This document shows, in pieces, positions 42,464 to 51,460 of a stretch of DNA of 53,526 bases (its first letter is position 1; each line of letters begins with the position of its first letter). The notes beneath the pieces were generated by a model. It did not search any database. It had not been told where the DNA came from and saw only the letters and a program-made list of their open reading frames with translations. The translations under genes and the position numbers were made by a program. The DNA lies in NCBI GenBank assembly GCA_012512925.1, contig JAAZDE010000099.1, forward strand, positions 1 to 53,526, read 5' to 3'. Source of the DNA: Desulfuromonadaceae bacterium (lineage in GTDB: Bacteria > Desulfobacterota > Desulfuromonadia > Desulfuromonadales > JAAYDE01).

Positions 42464-42802
42464 GTGAAAATCGCCATTCCCCTGGCCAATGGAAAACTGT
42501 CGATTCATTTTGGCCATTGTAAACAATTCGCACTGCTGGAGGTCGATCCCTCTTCCCGCCGGATTCTGCGACGGGAAGACCTTGAAGCCCCGCCCCACGA
42601 ACCGGGCCTGCTTCCTCCATGGCTGGCGGATCAGGGAGCCAACGTCATCATAACCGGTGGCATGGGACAGCGGGCCCAGGCGCTGTTTGCCCAGGAAGGA
42701 ATTCAGGTCATCGTGGGGGCTCCCGTCGACACCCCGGAAAGCATCGCCGCCTCCTATCTGGCCGGAACCTTACAGACCGGTGCCAACCCCTGCGATCACT
42801 GA
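42464..42802 (+). CDS. NifX/NifB-type dinitrogenase iron-molybdenum cofactor family protein, ORP-like
   Basis: MKIAIPLANGKLSIHFGHCKQFALLEVD...PPHEPGLLPPWLADQGANVIITGGMGQRAQALFAQEGIQVIVGAP; SD-like AAGGAG upstream. Confidence 0.9.
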   Translation: MKIAIPLANGKLSIHFGHCKQFALLEVDPSSRRILRREDLEAPPHEPGLLPPWLADQGANVIITGGMGQRAQALFAQEGIQVIVGAPVDTPESIAASYLAGTLQTGANPCDH

Positions 42803-42978
42803 CGTTCCCGGGGAGTCGACCCTCTCCGCCAACAGGAGGTCTTCAGGTCCGTGCCCTTTTCCGACGGGCCTGACGAATATGGCATTCAACCGGACCGGGC
42901 CTCCCCCTTTTCATCCCGGCTAGAATCGCAAACACCTCGGTAACCGTTCGAAAACTTTTACATCAGAGGAGGAAACCA

Positions 42979-43677
42979 ATGCCAGGAAAATCGCAAATCT
43001 TCGATAGCTGGTCGGACAAATACGAGCAGTGGTTTGCCACCCCTCTCGGAAAAATCGTTCGGGAAACCGAGCTCAACCTGCTGCTGGAGTATCTGGCCCC
43101 TGCCCCGGGCGAACGGATCCTCGACGCCGGTTGCGGCACCGGCATCTTCACCACCGACTTCCTGGCCGCCGGAGCAGAAGTGGTGGGTATGGACATCTCC
43201 GCCGCCATGCTTCAGACCGCGGCCCGCAAAGCCACCAGGATATCCAAAGAGAAGGATTTTCTGGCGGTCAAGGGGAACATCCTCGATCTGCCTTTCCTGG
43301 ATGGCACTTTCGACAAGGTGATTTCCAACACCGCCCTCGAATTTATCGCCGAAGGGAATGAAGCTGTCGGTGAACTGTTCCGGGTGCTGAAACCGGGGGG
43401 CCTCCTGGTCATCGCCACTCTCAACCGCCTCTCGCCCTGGGCCGAAGAACGTATCGGGCGCGCCAAGCGAGGGGAAACCGACCTTTACGACAAGGCTTTT
43501 TTCCGTTCCCCCCAGGAACTTCTGGCTCTGGCGCCGGTTTCCGGAGAATTCAGGACGGTGGTCCACTTCTTCAAGGACGAGGAACCGGAAAAGGCGCGAC
43601 GGATTGAACGGGAAGGAATCGAGAAAAAACTCGACACGGGAGCATTCCTGGTGGCGAAATGGGTCAAGCCGAACTGA
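42979..43677 (+). CDS. Class I SAM-dependent methyltransferase
   Basis: ILDAGCGTGIFTTDFLAAGAEVVGMDISAAML; FRVLKPGGLLVIATLN. Confidence 0.92.
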   Translation: MPGKSQIFDSWSDKYEQWFATPLGKIVRETELNLLLEYLAPAPGERILDAGCGTGIFTTDFLAAGAEVVGMDISAAMLQTAARKATRISKEKDFLAVKGNILDLPFLDGTFDKVISNTALEFIAEGNEAVGELFRVLKPGGLLVIATLNRLSPWAEERIGRAKRGETDLYDKAFFRSPQELLALAPVSGEFRTVVHFFKDEEPEKARRIEREGIEKKLDTGAFLVAKWVKPN

Positions 43678-44002
43678 CATGCTGCTGAAAATCGCCCTGT
43701 TAGGCCGGTTGAGACGCCCTCCCCTGGCGCGATGTGTCGCTGGAAACGCTGGCTACCCGGACCGACACTCAAAGGGAATCGTGTCAAGAAAGGATGGACC
43801 CCGTCTGATCCAGCGGAAATAGCCATCATGGCCCGGTGCCATATCAGCGAGACGAAGAAAGGCTGACGGACCCTCGGCCAGGATAAGGCCCGCAAACCGG
43901 CCTGGGTCGTCAATTTCGATTTCCGGGCATTTCTGTAAGGGAGGGGCGAAACGAATTACTTTAAAACGGTCCCGGAACCTTCGAAACGCGTGCCTGTTCG
44001 GA

Positions 44003-44030
44003 TTGAGTTTCCGTTATTCGGTTGTATAAT
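44003..44030 (+). promoter_or_regulatory. Candidate sigma70 promoter
   Basis: TTGAGT - 16 nt - TATAAT upstream of the 81-aa ORF. Confidence 0.6.
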
Positions 44031-44100
44031 GGGAATAACCTCATTCTAGCCCCTAAATTCTTATTTTAAAAATGGTTTTCTGTGAGGAAAGGAGCGGGCC

Positions 44101-44346
44101 ATGCGTATCAGAGAAGAATACGAGGACATCTTCAAATCAGAACTTGATGAAATAATGCGTCAGATTAAAACCCTGGCTTTGACTCACAGAGATGAGGATA
44201 CGTTCAGAGACTTGATGGACAAGGAGCAAAAAGCCCTGCTGAAACTGCGGGAACTTCGGGCGTCATCCAAAGACGTTTGGGGCGAAATCAAAACGGACCT
44301 CGAAAGATCCTTTGATGACTTGAGCAGAGCTTTGGCCAAATTTTAA
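44101..44346 (+). CDS. Small charged, probably coiled-coil hypothetical protein
   Basis: MRIREEYEDIFKSELDEIMRQIKTLALTHRDEDTFRDLMDKEQKALLKLRELRASSKDVWGEIKTDLERSFDDLSRALAKF; AGGAAAGGAG upstream; strong promoter-like sequence. Confidence 0.75.
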   Translation: MRIREEYEDIFKSELDEIMRQIKTLALTHRDEDTFRDLMDKEQKALLKLRELRASSKDVWGEIKTDLERSFDDLSRALAKF

Positions 44347-44477
44347 TGAGAAAAATACCGCTAAACAGGAGAAATCTTTTTGCGCCGGGATGTCCTCCGC
44401 CAAGTTTCAGGGGCACGCAAATTTAAGCTTCAATCTGTTGAATTTTCAAAGAGAAACCTTCAAAACCAAGCCCCAGG

Positions 44478-45116
44478 TCATTTCCGCAATGCCACCTGGA
44501 GGGAGGAAAACATGGTTTTTCCGGCTCCATAAGTTGAGCTGATGTTAATATTCTTCGCATTAAACTTCCCTGTTACAACAACTCTCCCTTCCTCGGGTGC
44601 AATCTTGGTCAATTCCAAAAACTTCAGGGCTGTATCCAGCCAACTGTCCAACCCGTCAAGGGAAAATTCCACAACCCCATTTTTATCGGAGAGCTGGCGG
44701 AGTTTCATTTCAAGAAAATCCTGGCCGGTTACGATGCTGAAAAATCGATTCCCTAGAGAAGCGAAAACTCCGCGAATATCCGACTTGTCGATCACCATGG
44801 TTTTTTCCTCTACTTTGAATCGAACCCTGTGGCGCCCTTCTTCCCATGCCGGTTCAAGGGCTACCGCCTTGACTGCAAAATTTACCGTCACGCCCCTATT
44901 AAACACCTTGCCGGAGACGTTAACCCCACCGTAAAAGCTTTTAATGGCAAGCTGTTTGAGCTCCGCACCAGCCGTTTTACCCAGCCTGCTCAGGTTCTTT
45001 TCAAGAATTTTATTGATAAGGTCATCCCTGACGGGAAAGTTTTTCGCTTCTAACACCTTGTCACCAATTCTAGCTAGAGCCTCTTTACAGACTTTGGCTT
45101 TTTCCCTTAAATTCAT
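44478..45116 (-). CDS. Hypothetical protein (~212 aa)
   Basis: MNLREKAKVCKEALARIGDKVLEAKNFPVRDDLINKILEKNL...; natural-looking composition, no recognised family; longer ORF start not credible. Confidence 0.6.
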   Translation of the reverse strand: MNLREKAKVCKEALARIGDKVLEAKNFPVRDDLINKILEKNLSRLGKTAGAELKQLAIKSFYGGVNVSGKVFNRGVTVNFAVKAVALEPAWEEGRHRVRFKVEEKTMVIDKSDIRGVFASLGNRFFSIVTGQDFLEMKLRQLSDKNGVVEFSLDGLDSWLDTALKFLELTKIAPEEGRVVVTGKFNAKNINISSTYGAGKTMFSSLQVALRK

Positions 45117-45200
45117 CAGATTTAGACCTCGAAACCATATTTTTTGAGGAGTTCCCGGCAAAGAGAACCTGGGGATGCTGTCTAAAGATCTCGATAGACG

Positions 45201-45236
45201 AAGCCCCGGAAAACCAAAAGTCGTCCGGGGCTTTTT
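45201..45236 (+). terminator. Rho-independent terminator, plus-strand orientation
   Basis: AAGCCCCGGA - 13 nt loop - TCCGGGGCTT with T5 on the plus strand; no plus-strand gene ends nearby. Confidence 0.65.
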
Positions 45237-45276
45237 CCATCGTAGCAGAAAGCAGAAAAGGAAAAAAAGGGGAAAT

Positions 45277-46401
45277 CTACATTCTCCCGTCAAGCGTCGA
45301 TTGTTTTTTGGCCCGGGAAGCCGGACGGGAGGGCCTGGGCAGATCGGCGAAGGATTCGATCCAGCGTCCGAACAGCGTTTCGCACTTGCGGCAAGCCCTA
45401 CAGTTCTTGTCGCAGGAAGCCACGGTCTCGAAAAAATCACCAGGCAATTTGGCGTTGTCGATAAACACATCCTTGGAAAGGATCTGGGTGGCGTCGAGAA
45501 GATCGAGCAGATTGCCGTTGTATTTCCGGTCCAGGTAAGCCTGAAAGATCATCTTCATGCGATTGGGCGGCAGGGTCTTGCCACAGACCTTGAGGATGTC
45601 GGCCAGCCCTTCCAGGTGATGGATATCTTCCGGTCGCACGAAGGGAGAACGAAACACGTTGGCCGGATTCCTGAGGTTGCTGTTCTGACAGCCGTAGAGC
45701 TTGTTCAGGTTGAAGTCGTCGCAATCCGTGTCGCGATGGATCTGTTGTTGATTGTGATCATTGGACATGGAGATGAAGATGTCGTGATTGACCTTGAAGG
45801 GGCAGTGGAGCATACATCCCTCGTTGACCAGAACCTCGATCTTCAGTTTGGAATCAAAATCTTTCAGTTGCCCGCAAAGCCGCCGCAATCCCTGAAGATC
45901 CCGATTCAATCCGCGATCAATAATGACCTTTTTAGTGCGGAAAGCACCGCAGGCATCCTCAAGATAGCGGCGCATGGTGTGAAACTTCCCGATGGTGTCG
46001 ATAAAACAGTTGACGCTCGGCACCAGTTCCAGTTCCCCAATTCGCGGCTCGATGGCGATCAGTCGGCGGATATAGAAAAAATCAAGAAAAATGATCCCAT
46101 GCAACTGACCCTGATCATGGAGGTCCAGCATCAGGCGGGCGTTTTCCCGCACGTTGCCGGCGGAGTAATTGATGGGTGGGTTGTAGCGCCCGTTCAGGGT
46201 CACATACTTTTTGATCTTATCCGGCACTTTTTGCAGAGCCAGCAACAGTTCGTCGTAAGTCGGCTTGCTGTAGATGACCCTGGCGTCGTTCATGTAAGCG
46301 CTGGGGAGGGTGAAAAAGATGGAATAGATCTTTTCCTGATGAGCCTGGATTATCGACGACATGAAATCATCGGTGGTTTTGAGGGGGATATCGAATTGCA
46401 T
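45277..46401 (-). CDS. Peptidase U32-like protein with C-terminal Cys cluster
   Basis: NEGCMLHCPFK resembles the U32 core motif; C-terminus SCDKNCRACRKCETLF. Confidence 0.65.
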   Translation of the reverse strand: MQFDIPLKTTDDFMSSIIQAHQEKIYSIFFTLPSAYMNDARVIYSKPTYDELLLALQKVPDKIKKYVTLNGRYNPPINYSAGNVRENARLMLDLHDQGQLHGIIFLDFFYIRRLIAIEPRIGELELVPSVNCFIDTIGKFHTMRRYLEDACGAFRTKKVIIDRGLNRDLQGLRRLCGQLKDFDSKLKIEVLVNEGCMLHCPFKVNHDIFISMSNDHNQQQIHRDTDCDDFNLNKLYGCQNSNLRNPANVFRSPFVRPEDIHHLEGLADILKVCGKTLPPNRMKMIFQAYLDRKYNGNLLDLLDATQILSKDVFIDNAKLPGDFFETVASCDKNCRACRKCETLFGRWIESFADLPRPSRPASRAKKQSTLDGRM

Positions 46402-46496
46402 GCAATCACCTGTGCGAATATTGAAATTTCCCTAAAAGGGTCTTTGACTATACCCCGCGGAGCCGGACGACATCAACACGAAAAGGTTTTTAGAGT

Positions 46497-46526
46497 GAAA
46501 GGGGCGATTATCGAATCGCCCCTTTC
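46497..46526 (-). terminator. 13-bp perfect hairpin downstream of ahcY (terminator or mRNA 3' stabiliser)
   Basis: GAAAGGGGCGATT - ATCG - AATCGCCCCTTTC; poor U-tract on either strand. Confidence 0.5.
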
Positions 46527-46533
46527 ATAATTT

Positions 46534-47958
46534 TCAATAACGGTAATGATCCGGCTTGTACGGCCCCGCCACCGGTACACCGATGTAATCGGCCTGTTTT
46601 TGCGACATTGCGGTCAGTTGAGCGCCAAGTTTGGCCAAATGCAGAGACGCCACTTTCTCATCCAGAAACTTGGGAAGAATGTAAACCTGCTTCTGATATT
46701 GGCCTCTTTTCTGCCACAGTTCCATCTGCGCCAAAACCTGGTTGGTGAAGGAGGCCGACATGACAAAGGAAGGGTGACCGGTAGCACAGCCGAGGTTGAC
46801 CAGCCTCCCCTTGGCCAGCAGGGTAATCCGCTTGCCGTCGGGCCATTCGATCTGATCGACCTGGGGCTTTACTTCATGAATCTTGAGGCCAGGGTCCTTG
46901 AACAGGGAATCGACCTGGATCTCCGAATCAAAATGGCCGATATTGCAGACAATGGCCTCGTTCTTCATTTGATTCATGTGCTCACGGGTAATGACATCGA
47001 CGTTTCCGGTACAGGTGACGAAAATGTCCCCCCACTGACAGGCATCATCCATGCGCACTACGGGAACCCCTTCCATGGACGCCTGGAGGGCGCAGATCGG
47101 ATCGATTTCGGTGACATAGACCATCGCCCCCATGCCGCGGAAAGCCTGTACGCATCCCTTGCCGACGTCGCCGTAGCCCAGAACCACACATTTCTTGCCG
47201 GCGGTCATGATGTCGGTGGCCCGCTTGATGCCGTCGATCAGGGATTCCCGGCAGCCGTAGAGATTGTCGAACTTGCTCTTGGTCACCGAATCATTGACGT
47301 TGAAGGCCGGGAACAACAGCGTCTTGTTCTTGGCCATATGGTAGAGACGATGGACGCCGGTAGTGGTCTCCTCGCTCACCCCGACCAGTCCCTCGGCCAT
47401 TTTCCGCCAGCACCGGGGATCTTCATCAAGGGTGGCGTTGAGCAGCCGGTCGATGATTTCGATCTCGGAATTTTCGGTGCAGATTGCCGGCTTGACGCCG
47501 CTGTTTTCGAACTGCCGTTCCCGTTCGACGCCGCGGTGCACCAGCAGTGTCGCGTCACCGCCGTCATCCACGATCAGGTTCGGGCCTTCCGGATGGGAGA
47601 GGGCCAATTTGGTGTATTGCCAGTATTCTTCCAGGGATTCTCCCTTGTAGGCAAAGACCGGAATGCCGCGCTCGGCAATGGCGGCGGCGGCATGATCCTG
47701 GGTCGAAAAAATGTTGCAACTCGCCCAGCGCACCTCGGCGCCCAACTCCACCAGGGTCTCGATCAGTACCGCGGTCTGGATGGTCATGTGCAAAGAACCT
47801 GTAATCCTGGCCCCTTTAAGAGGTTTGGCGGCACCAAACTCGGCCCTGGTGGCCATAAGCCCGGGCATCTCGTTTTCCGCCATACGGATCTCCTTGCGCC
47901 CCCATTCGGCCAGCTTCAAATCCTTGACAACATAGTTTTTAGCTTTTTCAACCGACAT
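46534..47958 (-). CDS. ahcY: Adenosylhomocysteinase
   Basis: [69 protein letters not shown]-terminal KPDHYRY. Confidence 0.97.
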   Translation of the reverse strand: MSVEKAKNYVVKDLKLAEWGRKEIRMAENEMPGLMATRAEFGAAKPLKGARITGSLHMTIQTAVLIETLVELGAEVRWASCNIFSTQDHAAAAIAERGIPVFAYKGESLEEYWQYTKLALSHPEGPNLIVDDGGDATLLVHRGVERERQFENSGVKPAICTENSEIEIIDRLLNATLDEDPRCWRKMAEGLVGVSEETTTGVHRLYHMAKNKTLLFPAFNVNDSVTKSKFDNLYGCRESLIDGIKRATDIMTAGKKCVVLGYGDVGKGCVQAFRGMGAMVYVTEIDPICALQASMEGVPVVRMDDACQWGDIFVTCTGNVDVITREHMNQMKNEAIVCNIGHFDSEIQVDSLFKDPGLKIHEVKPQVDQIEWPDGKRITLLAKGRLVNLGCATGHPSFVMSASFTNQVLAQMELWQKRGQYQKQVYILPKFLDEKVASLHLAKLGAQLTAMSQKQADYIGVPVAGPYKPDHYRY

Positions 47959-48924
47959 TCATTCCTCCATGAAAAGCGACAGCGTTTCCGACTGAATCCT
48001 GCCTTCACCTTTACGGGCTCGCAGGATGAAAAGATCAAGTTGACCGTTGTTCCCTGGAATCTCTTCCCGTGACTCCAGGACAAAACCGGCGCGGTCCAAA
48101 AAATCCCCCATATCCTCAAGGCTGAAACCGAGCCATTGGTCGGCCAGTTTGTCTCTTACCCATTCCTGTTCGTGAGGGAGAAGATCGGCCACTACCAGAG
48201 TACCGCCGTTTTTCAGCACCCGGGACGCCTCTCCGAGAACGGCGACGGGATGGGGAGCATGATGAAGAACCATATTAAAAACCACCAGGTCGACCTCCCT
48301 CCCGGCCAAGGGTAGATGGGACATATCGCCGACGCGGAGATCAACACCCTGGAGACCTTCACGGAGAACCCTTTTGCGTGCCTCCTCGATCATCTCCAGG
48401 GACTGATCTATGCCGACCACGAGGATCGACTTGCGGGCCAGGCTAGGAATCAGGGAGCCGGTGCCGCAACCGACCTCAAGTGCGGTGTTTGCGTTTGGCA
48501 GAAATTTAAGGAACCGATCTTGGTAGTTGGGGAGCGGCAGAAACTTGTGCAACGTACTGTCCCAGTTCCGCGCCTGGCGATCGAAAAAATGGCGACTGGC
48601 CTTTTTCCGTTCCTCCAGACAATCGAGCATCGCCGTGGCATCACGAATGACTTCGGGCAAAAGGGCGACCTCCCCTTCGATAGCTGACCAGATACGGTCG
48701 AAAACGGCAACGTTTCTCTGCAGTCGGTAATACCCCCAGGTACCCTGGCGTTTGACGGAAACCAGCCCCGCGTCGAGGAGAACTTTCAGGTGGTGAGAAA
48801 CCAGGGGCTGCCGCAGATCAAGAATGGAGGTCAATTCACGGACCGTGAATTCACCCCCCTGGAGAACTCCAAGGATGCGTAAGCGGGTATCGTCAGACAG
48901 TGTTTTAAGGGTGGCCTTCAACAT
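47959..48924 (-). CDS. sahR: ArsR-family HTH fused to class I methyltransferase domain, SahR-like regulator
   Basis: ArsR wHTH (DDTRLRILGVLQGGEFTVRELTSILDLRQPLVSHHLKVLLDAGLVSVKRQGTWGYYRL) plus MTase ALEVGCGTGSLIPSLA; directly abuts ahcY. Confidence 0.85.
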   Translation of the reverse strand: MLKATLKTLSDDTRLRILGVLQGGEFTVRELTSILDLRQPLVSHHLKVLLDAGLVSVKRQGTWGYYRLQRNVAVFDRIWSAIEGEVALLPEVIRDATAMLDCLEERKKASRHFFDRQARNWDSTLHKFLPLPNYQDRFLKFLPNANTALEVGCGTGSLIPSLARKSILVVGIDQSLEMIEEARKRVLREGLQGVDLRVGDMSHLPLAGREVDLVVFNMVLHHAPHPVAVLGEASRVLKNGGTLVVADLLPHEQEWVRDKLADQWLGFSLEDMGDFLDRAGFVLESREEIPGNNGQLDLFILRARKGEGRIQSETLSLFMEE

Positions 48925-48961
48925 AAACCAAAATTGATATTTTAAAGTAATTTTGGTTTAT
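48923..48961. promoter_or_regulatory. Perfect 13-bp inverted repeat, candidate SahR operator
   Basis: ATAAACCAAAATT - GATATTTTAAAGT - AATTTTGGTTTAT at the sahR start codon. Confidence 0.65.
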
Positions 48962-48977
48962 ATATTCTATTTATCCA

Positions 48978-48989
48978 AATTGATCAATT
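48978..48989. promoter_or_regulatory. Palindrome AATTGATCAATT, second candidate operator
   Basis: Perfect 12-bp palindrome in the AT-rich sahR upstream region; ArsR-family sites are often TTGA/TCAA palindromes. Confidence 0.45.
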
Positions 48990-49059
48990 AAAAAATATCC
49001 CCCCCCTGTGGTGCAATGCATGGCAAGTTCCTTGAAAATTCTTAAATCATTTGGGATTG

Positions 49060-49800
49060 TCATGGTAGATCGAACAGCAGAGTATGCCGCTGACCGGTCC
49101 TGACCTCTTCCAACTGCAGCCGCAGGCTCTTGGCCGATGGGGCTTCGCCGGGAAAGAAAAGAAACCCATGGGCCATCGAGCCCGCCCCGATCACCTTGTT
49201 CTGCAGTTCCTTGTTGGCCAGGTCGCGGGAGATCTGCCGTCCCGCATCCTCGGAGAGTCCCCCCTGAATACCGCCGATAGTGGCGCCGCCGGCGCCGCCG
49301 ATGGCCGCTCCCTTGGCCAGGGCGGTTCCGACATTCTCCCCGGTCAGAACGCCGATAGCGGCCCCGATCAAGGCCCCACTGGCGGCGCCGAAAATGGCTC
49401 CTTTGCCGCCCCCCTTGACGATCCGGGCATACTCGGTACTCTTCTCCATTCGCTCATAGGCCACCGAGCCCTGAAGCAGATTCCACATATTGCCCTGCCC
49501 GTCGATGAGGAAAGTCTGAGAAGTCACAATTTGCAGTTCCTGATCCCCGGTGTTGTCGATCACCACCTGAACCGGCAGAATCCCGGTGGCGCGGATGTCG
49601 AAACCGAAAACCTCCTTGGCCTGTTTCGGGTCGGCATGGGACTCCACCGCCACCTGGGCCCCCGAAACATACTGCATGTTGGCGAAAGCCGAGGGATGGC
49701 GGAAAGAAACCTCCCGACTTTTATAGGTGGCGCAGCCCGAAATCATGAGGATGATCGCAAAAGCGGTGATGAGACGGCGGATTCTAGTTGCTCTCGTCAT
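49060..49800 (-). CDS. Lipoprotein with glycine-zipper segment
   Basis: Lipobox LMISGC near the N-terminus; GAIFGAASGALIGAAIGVLTGENVGTALAKGAAIGGAGGATIGG. Confidence 0.75.
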   Translation of the reverse strand: MTRATRIRRLITAFAIILMISGCATYKSREVSFRHPSAFANMQYVSGAQVAVESHADPKQAKEVFGFDIRATGILPVQVVIDNTGDQELQIVTSQTFLIDGQGNMWNLLQGSVAYERMEKSTEYARIVKGGGKGAIFGAASGALIGAAIGVLTGENVGTALAKGAAIGGAGGATIGGIQGGLSEDAGRQISRDLANKELQNKVIGAGSMAHGFLFFPGEAPSAKSLRLQLEEVRTGQRHTLLFDLP

Positions 49801-49841
49801 GGAACGCCTCCTTTTTTCACGTTGATTCAGTTTGCTTTCCT

Positions 49842-50981
49842 TCAACTATATCCTTTTCCCGAGCGCTTGGAAAACTTCCTCCAGCGGCAAATGAACCGGT
49901 AGCAATGGAACCACAGCCAGGCCAGCAGAGTGGTCGCCCCTCTGCCGAAAGCGTTTTCAACCCAGGGGCGCATTCCGGCATCATAGGCGCCGAGAAAAGG
50001 GGTTTCCTTAACCGGCGGCAAATGACCCCCCTTCACCCAGCGGCGCACATCGAGGAGGAGAGCGACCTGCCACGCGTTGGAGTTGATGTAAGCACCGGTT
50101 CGCCGCCAGAGCCGGAAGCGGCGCCGCCAGGACTCTTCCCTCAGCAGTTCGGCCGTTTTGTCGAAAAATGGAAGCAGTTCCAGTCGGCCGCATTCATGCT
50201 GCTGACGGTAGATGCCGCGGCTCTCCGAGAAGAACGGATGCCAGCCGATGGCGCGGCAATTCATGATCAGGGCATTGAGGATTTGGCGCTCGAAAAGACC
50301 CTCCTCTTGGAAGCGGCGCGCCGAAGTGCCGATTTCTGCAGGCAACAAAACCCATTTTCCTCTGGCAAAGACCGCATCGGCCAGAGCTTCATCCTCCAGT
50401 ATCGGCAGATCTTCACGGTACCCCCCCAGGTCGCTGAAAAAGGCTTGGGCCATCATGAATCCCTGGTCGCCATGGATACATCCGACACGGGTGAGGCGAG
50501 CCTTGGTTTCGTAGAAAAGATACGGCGTGGAGAAAACATCCCGCCCGCGTTCAAAGCGCAGAGCGAAGCGCCCGGCCGCGGTGAAATCCCCATCTCTTTT
50601 CCATTCGGCCTTGAGTGTATCCAGACCCTGCCGCAAGGCCAGAGGATTTTTAAAAGAGGAATCGACATGAAGGAACAGAAGCGTTTCCGCCCGGCTTTGG
50701 CCGATGCCGGCGTTCATCTGACGGCCGCGACCGGCCGCCCCGCTGACGACCTTAACGGGGAAAAAGGCGCCGGCGGCACAATTATAGATAATATTCAGAG
50801 ATTCATCCGCTGATCCCCCGTCACAGAAAATGACCTCGAAAGCTGCCCTCTGCTGACGAAAAAGATTGTCAAACAAGGCCTTAAGTGACTTTTCCTCATT
50901 TAACACAGGAACGATGATGGACAATTCAATTTGGTCCTTTTCCGCCAAGCATCCCTCTCTTTCTTGATTTTTCTTTTCCAC
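49842..50981 (-). CDS. Family 2 glycosyltransferase (TIGR04283-like)
   Basis: ELSIIVPVLNEEKSLKALFDNL, VIFCDGGSADES, SGAAGRGRQMNAGI, HGDQGFMM. Confidence 0.85.
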   Translation of the reverse strand: MEKKNQEREGCLAEKDQIELSIIVPVLNEEKSLKALFDNLFRQQRAAFEVIFCDGGSADESLNIIYNCAAGAFFPVKVVSGAAGRGRQMNAGIGQSRAETLLFLHVDSSFKNPLALRQGLDTLKAEWKRDGDFTAAGRFALRFERGRDVFSTPYLFYETKARLTRVGCIHGDQGFMMAQAFFSDLGGYREDLPILEDEALADAVFARGKWVLLPAEIGTSARRFQEEGLFERQILNALIMNCRAIGWHPFFSESRGIYRQQHECGRLELLPFFDKTAELLREESWRRRFRLWRRTGAYINSNAWQVALLLDVRRWVKGGHLPPVKETPFLGAYDAGMRPWVENAFGRGATTLLAWLWFHCYRFICRWRKFSKRSGKGYS

Positions 50982-51151
50982 CTAAACTATCATCGAAATT
51001 ATTCGGCGTGTTGGCAAAGGTTTTTGAGCAAATATTTAACACTATTTTTTCCCGCTGATTTTTTTGGCGCATCTGGAATTATGTTGACCCATTTTTTATT
51101 AAATGCCGAAATTTTCAACTATTTTTCAGTTATTTGGCATACGGGAGGTTT

Positions 51152-51179
51152 AAGGCGGTTCCCGTGGCGGGAACCCCTT
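51152..51179 (+). promoter_or_regulatory. Strong hairpin upstream of hypC
   Basis: AAGG-C-GGTTCCCG-TGG-CGGGAACC-CCTT: 12 bp with one bulged C, no following U-tract. Confidence 0.5.
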
Positions 51180-51220
51180 CCGATCCTGATCTTCCGTTCT
51201 CAGCCTTCATGGAGTCTTCT

Positions 51221-51460
51221 GTGTGTCTTGCCGTTCCCATGAGGATCATCGTCCTGGAAGGTGATTCCGCGCTCTGCGAAATCGATAATGTCCAGCGCCG
51301 CGCCAGCGTCACCATGATCGAAAATCCTCAAGTTGGCGATTACGTTCTGGTCCACGCCGGTTACGCCATTGAAAAACTCAATGAAAAAGAGGCCGAAGAA
51401 ACCTTGCGCCTGTTCCGTGAAATGTCGCAAGATCCGGGCACACCCTTTGAAATACTCTAA
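51221..51460 (+). CDS. hypC: Hydrogenase maturation chaperone HypC
   Basis: GTG start giving (M)CLAVPMRIIVLEGDSALCEIDNVQRRASVTMIENPQVGDYVLVHAGYAIEKL; the Cys directly after the initiator is characteristic. Confidence 0.93.
   Translation: MCLAVPMRIIVLEGDSALCEIDNVQRRASVTMIENPQVGDYVLVHAGYAIEKLNEKEAEETLRLFREMSQDPGTPFEIL

Noticed and set aside
43678-44000. Cobalamin or other canonical riboswitch, prompted by AAAGGGAATC
   Set aside because: The expected conserved B12-box order and GCCACTG-type elements are absent; no GEMM or Moco consensus seen either.
46546-48072. 508-aa plus-strand ORF opposite ahcY
   Set aside because: Antisense of ahcY; no family resemblance.
51135-51150. Sigma54 promoter upstream of hypC (TTGGCATACGGGAGGTT)
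   Set aside because: The -24 GG is present but the -12 GC is GT and the surrounding bases do not fit TGGCAC-N5-TTGC.
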